Source: an uncultured Prevotella sp.
Lineage (GTDB): Bacteria > Bacteroidota > Bacteroidia > Bacteroidales > Bacteroidaceae
Direction of reading: 5' to 3'
NCBI GenBank assembly: GCA_900315775.1
Contig: ONAJ01000004.1
Location: 1-64,000 of the forward strand
Length of the DNA stretch: 64,000 nucleotides
In this document: one piece after another, positions 54,201 through 62,500 of the stretch
Layout: each line of letters opens with the position of its first letter
Position numbering within the stretch: position 1 is the first letter of the stretch
Notes under the pieces: model-generated
What the model was told of the DNA's origin: nothing
The model's database searches: none
The model's input: the letters and a program-made list of their open reading frames with translations, nothing else
Position numbers and translations under genes: made by a program

Positions 54201-54613
54201 TGCTGGTTAGCGAGACCGGTTACGACAACACCTCATACTTCACAACAGTGATGCAGCCTGTAGAGATGTCATATCTTGGCGAGAACGAGTGGCACCACTT
54301 CACAGTGGATCTGTCTGCATACGTTGGCAAACCAATCTACATTGCAGTACGTCATACCACTACGACAGCCAACAACCTGGCACTCTTCGACGACTTCACC
54401 TACAACCACGTAGCACTGGGTGTTGATCCTGACGTACCATACTCAGCTATCGAGAAGGTTGCCATCACTGGTGATACTCATGTTACAGTATATACTATCA
54501 ACGGTCAGCAGGTTGGTAGCGGACGTGCTGCCGACGTCATGAACTCTCTCAGCAGAGGTATGTTCATCGTCAAGACCGCTAATGGCAAGACTATGAAGAT
54601 GATGCGCAAGTAA
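51221..54613 (+). CDS. Secreted cleaved-adhesin/choice-of-anchor J protein with T9SS tail (1130 aa)
   Basis: Signal peptide 1-21 (LSTVQTQA). A choice-of-anchor J/MAM-like domain (25-215, EEDFETGATASQ...VWLDDVSVK) comes first, then an ASPM/SPD-2/HYDIN-like Ig domain (about 225-325, NFSSYNFGQVYMGEKMFSEV). A second adhesin domain (330-485), an FN3 domain (about 495-585), a third adhesin domain (590-770), a second HYDIN-like domain (about 775-870) and a fourth adhesin domain (875-1070) follow. The tail is VYTINGQQVG...GMFIVKTANGKTMKMMRK. Such domains are found in adhesins and gingipain haemagglutinin regions. It heads a tight three-gene operon, overlapping the next start by one base (TAATG). Confidence 0.82.
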   Translation: MKKLLLTFAALMSLSTVQTQAQTILEEDFETGATASQASPIAKGQGWTTVNSYSGSNFRYNWFNEYRDPTSQSGPTISGAGCASCDAPITGADGAGPREEILLTPELNLNDTYELQFTWVVSPMNSNDNSKYDLQVRVVEEGGNPATAETVFSIQNEQMLRESGVTVFPITTWDRHTSKIDLSDWKNKKVKIAFVFKMLKSIANIVWLDDVSVKKFTPATGPVASVNFSSYNFGQVYMGEKMFSEVITLTNTGKDGLKVTGFTMPNGVSTNLDINTVNLRKYDKVNFNLIYEASTTSAASGNAVIHTNGGDVSIAIQAQKQFLPDGYSLENFNGEYFPPAGWKNNGWSKTLSAIEGEYSAYCGGNYSACTLRSPKLDLSSGGKLTFTYYNQYDGEQGYPDYDISVQVSIDGGETWTEKWVSQYDPEHLNKILTETVDLGIGTDESYVRFVYPSISTDEEEYPELSYFHLDRVLLPNVVGADGVPQKATIVAPALGAENVYPKDIELKWGPAQFADGYKVYVGTSDNCNEIVNGQDVGNALSYTLASAPYETVIKWKVVAYNTKGDGAASVWRFTTQADASVLEFPYEENFDECTKDMPVPNGWLSTTTNQYAFAAWSPNSIYPYGKTGNCLATGWMSAGNQSVLVSPEFVLPAEGKSMTISFVWGDEHPADLMIDETGLLEKQNVEGGNGDSDVVFEICANGGEWEQLSYLSENHVEGFDGKKYWRNESIDLDAYKGQRVQFRWINHSYSGHHDGAALDNIVINGTIEDGVVFNKSEWNAEKVNYNKSCNSGSQLTMRNTGKNKLTVKAVKFNTENFESDIQVGREIAAKEGIAFSITFNAKTAAQVVNDMMTIEFEGTDYKAEFPVSGEALPEDMLYYGFEYNLLDYFWQKDFFLNDVDGRQTKELGYYQTIVENDGGRYAFTSCVHQNDLLKAHTGNRTIVASSNVEGSADDWIVSRQVIPAAGATFDFYARNLGTTNTVFIGDNDLHTVEVLVSETGYDNTSYFTTVMQPVEMSYLGENEWHHFTVDLSAYVGKPIYIAVRHTTTTANNLALFDDFTYNHVALGVDPDVPYSAIEKVAITGDTHVTVYTINGQQVGSGRAADVMNSLSRGMFIVKTANGKTMKMMRK

Positions 54614-57075
54614 TGAGACAGACATTAATATTATTTCTTCTGGCATTGTCAACACTGACAATCGCCCAGAGTCGCAATACGCCGCTTACCATAACAGTAA
54701 GCGGCGTTGCCGGCGACAACCTTGAGGGTCAGGAGGTGGAACTGATGCAGACCGACTACCAGGCAGCTTACGGAAACGTGAAGCTCAACGCTCAGGGTAC
54801 CTGTACACTGAATGTTTATGCCGGCAACCACCGACTGACTATCAACCGCAGCGGTTTCGAGACTGCCACCAAGGAGTTCGTCGTTACCGAGAACGTTCCG
54901 GCAGAGGTCAGCGTCACTCTCGTTGAGAAGACGCGCAACCCCTTTGCGCTGAACACCTCTCTGGTTCACGACGCCTATAGCGGCAAGAACAGCATAGAGA
55001 TGTCGTGGAACGTAGAACCACCCGTTTTCTTCGATGACTTCGAGAGTTACGAGCCTTTCGCTATTCAGTTTGGCGAGTGGACGGGTATCGATGGCGACGA
55101 CGAGTTCACTGCTCCGCTGTTAGGCTCATATCCCAACCGCGGCGTAAAGCAGTATGCACAGATTATCAATCCGTTGACGGTTATTCCTACATGGTGGTAC
55201 GACTACCCCATACTGCGCCCCTACAGCGGAAACCAGTATGCAGGCTTCATCCGCACTAACTCGGGCAACGCCAATGACGACTGGCTCATTTCGCCCGTCA
55301 TCACTCCTGGCATTGACAACGTGCTGCAGTTTATGGTTAAGGCTGCCGACCGTTTCACTGAGCGTTTCCAGGTTTATGTAACCACCAAGACTGACAACCC
55401 TCAGGCGTCAGACTTTGTCCGCATAGACCAAGGCAACTACGAGACAGCCGACTACGACGGATGGAAAGAACACACTTACAACCTGTCGGAATACTCCGGC
55501 CAGCCCATACGCTTTGCTATACGCTATATCAGCCATTATAATATGTGGGGCTCGTTCATGCTTATGCTCGACGACGTCTTTGTAGGACAGAAGAAATTAG
55601 AAACTACTGCCGCAGCAAAGGTAAGGGCAGCAAGAGTTCCTATGAAGTCACCGGCAAATCCTAACGAACTTTTCCATATCTATCTCGACGAGACAGAGGT
55701 GGGAACCACCTATGATTATTCATACATTATCGAGAATGTTCCGGCAGGCAACCACAATGTTGGCGTCAAGGCAACATACGTAGAGGCGCAGAGCGACCTC
55801 GTCAGCACAGCCGTCAACGTTCCTGGTGCCGACAGCTATGCAAAAGTGACCTTCAGCGTCACCGCCGACAGCAAGCTGACTCCCGACGGACAGACTATCT
55901 CGTTGGTGAATACAGCCACAACGGACAGCTATCAGCTGACCATCGCTGACGGCAAGGCTTCTATAGCATCACTGCCAAAGGGTTCTTACGTAGTGAATAT
56001 AGCTCAGGGAGCCTTTGAGGAGTTCCAAAACAGCTACACTATAACTGCCGATGACGATATTAATATAGTATTAAGGGACAACATCATCAATCCCTACAAC
56101 ATCACTGTAACAACCGATGAGACCGGTAAAAACATCTTGCAGTGGAACCAGGAACTGGGATTCATTGACAGTTTCGAGGACTACGACGACTTCGCTACGG
56201 GCGAGTTTGGCGAGTGGATAACACTCGACAACGACCACCAGCCTGTCTATCCCATCGCTTTAGGCGACGCAAGCAACATAGTAAGCTTTCCGGGTTCGGG
56301 CACAGCAACCAACCCTACCGCCATAGCACCAATGGTGTTCAACCCTTGGCACACGGTACCTGCTATGCTTCCCACCGACGAAGCTATCAAGGCACCTACA
56401 GGCGACAAGACCGTCATCTTCTTCTCGGCACAGCGTGCTCAGAGCGACAAATGGCTCATCTCACCGCTTATTGACATCCACGACAACTACGAGTTTACCG
56501 TGTTGGCAAAGGCTTACGCTGCATACCCGGAGTCTATGGAGTTCTGCATATCAGAAGGCAGCACCAACCCCGCTGACTTCATCCTGATGAGTGAGGCTAA
56601 CCCGTTGGAGGCTGGTCAGTGGGCTCGCTACAGCGTACCTCTCGACGACTATGCCGGTCAGCAGGTGCGTCTGGGTATTCATTATACCAGCTACGATGCC
56701 TTCCTTACTCAAATTGACGATTTCACCGTAGGAGTGAAGGACGGCGGTGCCGAGTTTGTTGACTACGGCAACATCATCCGCTTCGACATCTACATCGACG
56801 GTGTCCTCACTGGTTACACCGAGACTCCTTCGTTCATACTCCCCGAGCTCTCTGCCGAGAAGCACACTATTGGCATCAAGGCTATCTACAAGTCTGGAGA
56901 GTCGGAGACGACAGAGTACGTCCTCGACTTGACACAAAGTGGCATTAGTCAGATAGAGGAGAGAGAAGAGAGGAGCGAGGAGAGAAATCTGTTCAACCTC
57001 AACGGACAGCGTGTAAGCAAGGGCTATCGCGGCATCGTAATTAATAAAGGTAACAAATTCGTAACAACGAAATAA
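54613..57075 (+). CDS. Secreted adhesin-type protein with CarboxypepD_reg-like and cleaved-adhesin domains, T9SS tail (820 aa)
   Basis: Signal peptide 1-18 (LALSTLTIA). A carboxypeptidase-regulatory-like Ig domain (about 22-105, TLNVYAGNHRLTINRSGF) is followed by an adhesin domain (130-320, FFDDFESYEPFAIQFGEW, DDWLISPVITPG, MLDDVFVG), a second Ig-like pair (345-500), another adhesin domain (510-720, DSFEDYDDFATGEFGEW, DKWLISPLIDI) and a T9SS tail (NLNGQRVSKGYRGIVINKGN). The linker before the tail, EEREERSEER, is encoded by GAGGAGA-type microrepeats. Its ATG overlaps the upstream stop, so translation is coupled. Function as a surface adhesin is inferred from domains. Confidence 0.8.
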   Translation: MRQTLILFLLALSTLTIAQSRNTPLTITVSGVAGDNLEGQEVELMQTDYQAAYGNVKLNAQGTCTLNVYAGNHRLTINRSGFETATKEFVVTENVPAEVSVTLVEKTRNPFALNTSLVHDAYSGKNSIEMSWNVEPPVFFDDFESYEPFAIQFGEWTGIDGDDEFTAPLLGSYPNRGVKQYAQIINPLTVIPTWWYDYPILRPYSGNQYAGFIRTNSGNANDDWLISPVITPGIDNVLQFMVKAADRFTERFQVYVTTKTDNPQASDFVRIDQGNYETADYDGWKEHTYNLSEYSGQPIRFAIRYISHYNMWGSFMLMLDDVFVGQKKLETTAAAKVRAARVPMKSPANPNELFHIYLDETEVGTTYDYSYIIENVPAGNHNVGVKATYVEAQSDLVSTAVNVPGADSYAKVTFSVTADSKLTPDGQTISLVNTATTDSYQLTIADGKASIASLPKGSYVVNIAQGAFEEFQNSYTITADDDINIVLRDNIINPYNITVTTDETGKNILQWNQELGFIDSFEDYDDFATGEFGEWITLDNDHQPVYPIALGDASNIVSFPGSGTATNPTAIAPMVFNPWHTVPAMLPTDEAIKAPTGDKTVIFFSAQRAQSDKWLISPLIDIHDNYEFTVLAKAYAAYPESMEFCISEGSTNPADFILMSEANPLEAGQWARYSVPLDDYAGQQVRLGIHYTSYDAFLTQIDDFTVGVKDGGAEFVDYGNIIRFDIYIDGVLTGYTETPSFILPELSAEKHTIGIKAIYKSGESETTEYVLDLTQSGISQIEEREERSEERNLFNLNGQRVSKGYRGIVINKGNKFVTTK

Positions 57076-57088
57076 CTTAAAGGAAGTA

Positions 57089-58894
57089 ATGAAAAAGTCT
57101 CTTATCATACTGTCACTCCTGCTCGCCGTTGTCTGCAACGTGCGAGCAGAGTGGGCACACATAGGTTATAGCAGCAGCGACCAGATTGACGTCAACGGCG
57201 GAGCCTTTGGCGAAGCTGGCACCTACACCGTCGGTGCTCTCTTCTCGAAGAGTATGCTCAGCTCCTACAAGGACTGTCAGATAGTGGGTATTCGCGTTGC
57301 TGCCGCCATAGACTTAGGACGCACCCGCAATTTCATCTACGACATGTCGGGCGATGCTCCTGCCGTCGTTCGTGAACAGACCCAGCGCATCTACAGCGGC
57401 TGGAACGAAATATTGTTTAATGGCGACCCTTATGTCATCACGGGTGAAGAAACGCTGTTCTTCGGTTTCGACTACACCGAGACGGCGGAGATGATTACTG
57501 CCGACCAGGGTGGTCTCTGCGGAGTAGGCAACGACACTAACGGTTCGTTCTGTCTTCTTCGTAACAACACGCTCTACCCTATCACGGGCATCGGTCAGCT
57601 GTGTGTACAGCTCATCATCGACGTCACGTCGCTGCCACAGTACGACCTCGACGTTGCCGACTTCGTCTATGGCTTCCGCTATAAGACTCAGGGCGAGAAA
57701 ATAGAGGGTTACACCATATTCCGTAATGTCGGCAAGAGTCCTGTCACCAAGTATCGTTGGGGTTTCCAGATAGACAACGCTGAGCCGACATACTACGACG
57801 TGGAGCTCGAAAGCGGCAAGTCCATCGGCGTAGGTGCAACCGACTTCATCGACTTAGGCATGTCGCTCCCTGCTGACATCGCTGTCGGCAGACACGAAAT
57901 CCGCCTTTTCATCGACCAGGTTGAGGGTGCTCCTATGGCAGCGAACTCGCGCAACGACGAGCGCACAGCTGGTATCCTGGTATATGACAAGAACAACACC
58001 GTGAACCGCGAGAAAGCCTATCTCGAGATTTATACCGACCAAAGTTCACCGTATTCATCGATGCTGAACGATGCTATTGCCGTTGTACAGAAACAATACC
58101 CGCAGATGCAGGTAGTCAACGTACACCGCCCCGCAACGTCACTCGCCATCGATGAAGCTGCATACCTGCACGAGCTTTATGCCTACGATCACCCCACATT
58201 CACCAGCAACCGCTCATATTTCCCTGGTGAACCCAACATTGCCTACGACATGAACGACTACCTGCAGTATGGTACAGACATGTCTGCAAGCATCATCGGA
58301 GGCATCATTGCTCAGGATATGGCGGCAGTGTCGTTTGGCACCATATCTTTAGAGAAGGAGTATAATGCCGACACCCGTCAGCTCACCGTCAAGGCTACAG
58401 GCAGCCTGTCACCCGATGCTGAGAAACTCTTCGGCGACTTGGCAATGACACTCATGGTGGTAGAGAATGGTGTTAAAGCGGAACAGATGGTATATAACTC
58501 CGTTACTGGTCGCACCCAGTTGAACCAGAACTACAACCACAACAGTGTTCTGCGCGGCTACATGACAGCACCTACCGGTGACATCATCAGTGTTGCCGGC
58601 AACACATACACCTTTGAGCGCACTATGACGCTGAACACCGCTTGGAATGCCGAGAACATGAGCATCGTGGCACTACTCACCAAGTATGCCGACGTGGTTA
58701 CTCCGGAGAATCTGATTGATATGGACGTCATCAACTGCAACTCCATCAACATCAGCAACACAAGTGGAATAGGAAACATCAGCCTCCCGCAAACACTGCA
58801 AAAAGAGAAGAAATACAATCTTCAGGGACAGCGCGTGAACGACAACTTCCGCGGCATCGTAATCAGCGGTGGCAAGAAGATGATTAGAAAGTAA
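57089..58894 (+). CDS. Omp28-related secreted protein lacking the usual cysteines, T9SS tail (601 aa)
   Basis: Signal peptide 1-17 (LAVVCNVRA). The N-terminal half is beta-rich (about 20-175), then a CARDB-like domain (180-290, VADFVYGFRYKTQGEKIEGY). From about 300 on it follows the Omp28 pattern: EIYTDQSSPYSSMLNDAIAV, LYAYDHPTFTSNR and the late part FGTISLEKEYNADTRQLTV and NHNSVLRGYMTAPTGDIISV. In Omp28 relatives the first of these is a thioredoxin-like CxxC site; here the positions are serines (SSPYS), so redox activity is unlikely. T9SS tail: KYNLQGQRVNDNFRGIVISG. It starts 13 bases after the previous stop with AAAGGAAG as ribosome binding site. Confidence 0.75.
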   Translation: MKKSLIILSLLLAVVCNVRAEWAHIGYSSSDQIDVNGGAFGEAGTYTVGALFSKSMLSSYKDCQIVGIRVAAAIDLGRTRNFIYDMSGDAPAVVREQTQRIYSGWNEILFNGDPYVITGEETLFFGFDYTETAEMITADQGGLCGVGNDTNGSFCLLRNNTLYPITGIGQLCVQLIIDVTSLPQYDLDVADFVYGFRYKTQGEKIEGYTIFRNVGKSPVTKYRWGFQIDNAEPTYYDVELESGKSIGVGATDFIDLGMSLPADIAVGRHEIRLFIDQVEGAPMAANSRNDERTAGILVYDKNNTVNREKAYLEIYTDQSSPYSSMLNDAIAVVQKQYPQMQVVNVHRPATSLAIDEAAYLHELYAYDHPTFTSNRSYFPGEPNIAYDMNDYLQYGTDMSASIIGGIIAQDMAAVSFGTISLEKEYNADTRQLTVKATGSLSPDAEKLFGDLAMTLMVVENGVKAEQMVYNSVTGRTQLNQNYNHNSVLRGYMTAPTGDIISVAGNTYTFERTMTLNTAWNAENMSIVALLTKYADVVTPENLIDMDVINCNSINISNTSGIGNISLPQTLQKEKKYNLQGQRVNDNFRGIVISGGKKMIRK

Positions 58895-58960
58895 AATACA
58901 CATCTTGCACCACACATTGATAGCACTCCGAACTCCCTGAACTCACTGTCTCCTCTCATT

Positions 58961-59392
58961 TTTAGGTTTTCGGAAATTTTAGTTTTCTAAAAAACATTAC
59001 ACATTACACAAAGCTCGGTAGCAACGGGGTTTGCGGGTGTGTAATGTTTTTAGGATTTCTCAATTTTTATTTTTCAAAAAAAAGTGTCATCCGTCATGCT
59101 GCAAACCATAGGTTTTCCCCGACCAAAGCATGGGTTTACTCCGACCAAAGCATGGGTTTACTCCGACCAAACCATAGGTTTACTCCGACCAAACCATAGG
59201 TTTACTTTGGACAAGCATACACGCTGACAATCCAAATGTAAAGATTTTTTAATGACGGATGACACTTTTTTTTGAAAATTAAAATTTCCATAATCCTAAA
59301 AAAGGTTACACCATAGTCAAACCCCTTTATTTATCAGACTTTGTGTAATGTGTAATGTTTTTTAGAAAAATAGAATTTCAATAATCCTAAAT
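58961..59392. repeat. Nested long inverted-repeat element with a central 22-bp tandem array
   Basis: No gene is seen between 58895 and 59557. Outer perfect inverted repeat of 31 bp: 58983-59013 and 59339-59369. Inner perfect inverted repeat of 27 bp: 59071-59097 and 59252-59278. The sequence between them is also an imperfect inverse match (GGGGTTTG and CAAACCCC, TTTAGGATT and AATCCTAAA), so each arm is about 135-140 bases. The centre (59103-59212) holds five 22-bp units, for example AAACCATAGGTTTACTCCGACC, each with GGTTT...AAACC symmetry. A transcript would fold into one long hairpin. Confidence 0.9.
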
Positions 59393-59454
59393 TGGGATAT
59401 GAATTCTCGAAGTCCAAGCTGACACCTACTAAAGGAAAAGTTTTTTTAGTTTTT

Positions 59455-59486
59455 CTTGCACTTTATCTTGAAATTATTTACCTTTG
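59455..59486 (+). promoter_or_regulatory. Promoter of the giant partial gene
   Basis: CTTG (59455-59458), 20 bases, TACCTTTG (59479-59486). The -7 box is a full match and the -33 has one change. The leader of about 70 bases is AT rich. Confidence 0.7.
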
Positions 59487-59557
59487 CCTGTCAAAACAGA
59501 AAAATTAAATAAAATTTTATTTTAAATATTTCAATTTATTAACTAAAACCAAAGCTT

Positions 59558-62500
59558 ATGAGAAAAATTAAGTTTTTACTCTCGACGCTTGTCTTATTGA
59601 TGGTAGCTGCGCTGCCTGTCAATGCAGTCTCGTGGACGGTTGCTGGTTCTAGTGCAGCACTAAACGGCACATCAGACTGGGCAGTAGAAAACACCGATAA
59701 TGACATGACGTCTGGTGATGGCACCAATTTCACGTTGGTTGTCACCGATTGTACATTGGAAACAGAAACAACCTACAAGTTCAAAGTCGTAAAGGACCAT
59801 GCTTGGGATGAGTCATATCCCGGAAGCGGCGACTATGTTTTCACTGTGCCAGAAACAGCGGTTTATACCGTTGAGTATTCATTCAATGCTGACTCAAAGG
59901 ATGTTGGTGTTAACTTTACAAAGACCGGTGAAGCTGGTGCGATTGTCCACACTTACACCATTGCAGGTGATGCGGCCTTAATGGGCAGCGACTGGATTAC
60001 AACTGACGCTTCTCACGACATGACCACGACAGACAATACTAACTACACTCTCACGCTGAGCAACAAGTATCTTGCAACAGGTACTTATTATTACAAAGTT
60101 GTACAGGACCATGCATGGGGTGTTTCTTTCCCTCCAAGCAATGCACAGCTGGTTGTTAGCCATAATGGCTACTATAATGTAGTGTTTACATTCAACGCTA
60201 ACTCGAAGGCTGTGAATGCAACAGCTAATCCTGTACCTTATATCGTTGACTTCAATACTGCGATTATTACAAGCGACCATGCTTTCCAGGTGGCTTCTAA
60301 CTGGAGACACATCGTTGATACTTACGAGGACTACTGGGGCGACCCATCATATCCATCTTATTCATACAATGCAACTGCTGGTGTTGATGGCGGTGGTGCG
60401 TTATCATGCGGCACTAACCAGAAAAGCAACAGTATTTATGACCTGCTGGTGACTCCTGTTGTAAAGGGTACAGTCACAATAGCAGCAAAACAGACCGCTT
60501 CTTACTATACACCATTGCTCGAGTTCTATAAGATTATCGACAATGGCGACGGCACATATTCACGTGGAGACAAAATTGACGTTGATGTTTCTGCAATCAA
60601 TAATACCGACTACGTGACCATCACCATCCCCGTAGATGAGGCTGGTGAGCGCATTGGTATTCGCAGCTCTTACGTATGGCTTGACAACTTTACCGCTGAA
60701 GAGGCTATCGTTGCTCCCGAGCCAAAGATAACTATTGCTTCCGCAACACCTTCTGCAACCACTGGTACCATCTACTGGGAACAGCAGGCAAACGGCAAGG
60801 TACTTGTGAGCTATACTGTCACCGTAACCAATACAGGTGAGGTTGACTTGACTCCGGGTATGGACGGCTATAGTGTGTCTATCATAAACCGCAGCACTGG
60901 TGATGTTTATGCCACCACAGCTGTTCCACAGGATCTTGCTATAGGTGCAACCTCTGACCCATTCGTTGTGTCGGCAGAAGTAGAAACTTCACTTTGGCCC
61001 AACAGCTATACCTATATTAATATGGACCTGAAGGAAAATCTCTTTGGATCCACCGTGCAGCGTGCACAATCTCACTACAAGGCTTACGAGCCTAAGTTCG
61101 TATTCCGCACAGCCGGTTCTTCATCAACAAGCAACCTTAGCTCTGCAGAAGCTTGGGGAACAATAACAGAGAGTACCACAAAGAACTACGAGATCTTCAA
61201 TAATGGTACTGCTCCGCTGACTATTAACAGCATTGAGGTTCCTGAAGGTTTCTACGGCTCATCTCCCTCTGTACTTGAGCGCACTGACGAATACAATGCT
61301 GACGGTGCCGTTTGGTATGCATGGACATGGAATGACGGTGAAGAAGGAACATGGGTTCCTGAGGCAGAAGGTAAGTTCACTGGACTGAGACAGAAGGTTA
61401 ACTTCATCCGCATGGCCCCTGCAGCTGCAGGCGCACCCGATTGGTCTAAAGAGTGGAACCGCACAGGAGACCTCGCCGTTGAGTTGGGTAAGACCTACGT
61501 CATCGATTCATGGGGTGACACTTATGAAGAAAAGCACTACGTTAATGGCCACTGGGCAGCAGCAGTTGTTGCAAAGGGCGAAACAAAGGCTATCAACATC
61601 ACCAACGATGCAAGTGTCACAGGTACATTTGCTGGCGACCTTGTAATCAAACACCTTGACAAAGACGCAGTTGAGCAGACCTATACTCTTGGCTTCTCAA
61701 CTACAGTTATTGGTCTCAACACTTGGACAGCAGACTTCAACAACACTACATCTACAGTTGTTTATCCTGCTGGTTCTATTGCAGAAGCCGGTATCGACAA
61801 AGATTATCAGTACATCTCTTCTGGAAATTACAACAACTGGCTTATTGGTCGCAATACAGACAGCTACGCTACTGGCAACAACAAGTTCATCACTCCGAAA
61901 CTTCACGCTACCGCTGGTGAGAAGCTCGCTTTCGACGTAAAGGCTGGTTATAGTGGTACAGACGCTTACTTCGTTAAGGTTTATGTTTCTACTGACCGCA
62001 AGACATGGGGTGACCCTGTTGAGACCTACGTTAATAGCAACACAGGTAGCTCATTCACCACTAAGACTATCACATTCGCCGAAGAAGGTGACTACTACGT
62101 AGCATTTGCACTCTATGGCACTGGTTCTGGTATCGACAACCTCGTAGGTTTGGAGAAGGTTGACGTCGCTCACGACCTCTACATCAAGAGTGTTAACTGG
62201 CCAGATGCATCTATCAAGAGCGGCACAGCTCAGACAAAGCCAACTGTTTCAGTCATTCCTCTGACAACAGAAGCAGCAGGAAACTATACTGTTAAGTACA
62301 TTTATGGTGAAAACGAAGTAGAAATTGCTTCTAAGGCTCTGACAGCAAGTGCAACAAGCACGACTGACTTCTCTGCTTCTTTCACTCCTGTCGTTGCAAA
62401 CACTACAACATTCCCTGGAACTAAGGTAGTATTCGACTTTGGCGGTGGTGTAACCTTCGAAACAGATCCATTCGACCTGACGGTTACCAATGAGCCTATC

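Noticed and set aside
59103-59212. CRISPR-like array in the 59 kb intergenic region
   Set aside because: The 22-bp units abut without spacers and are themselves degenerate; no cas genes nearby.
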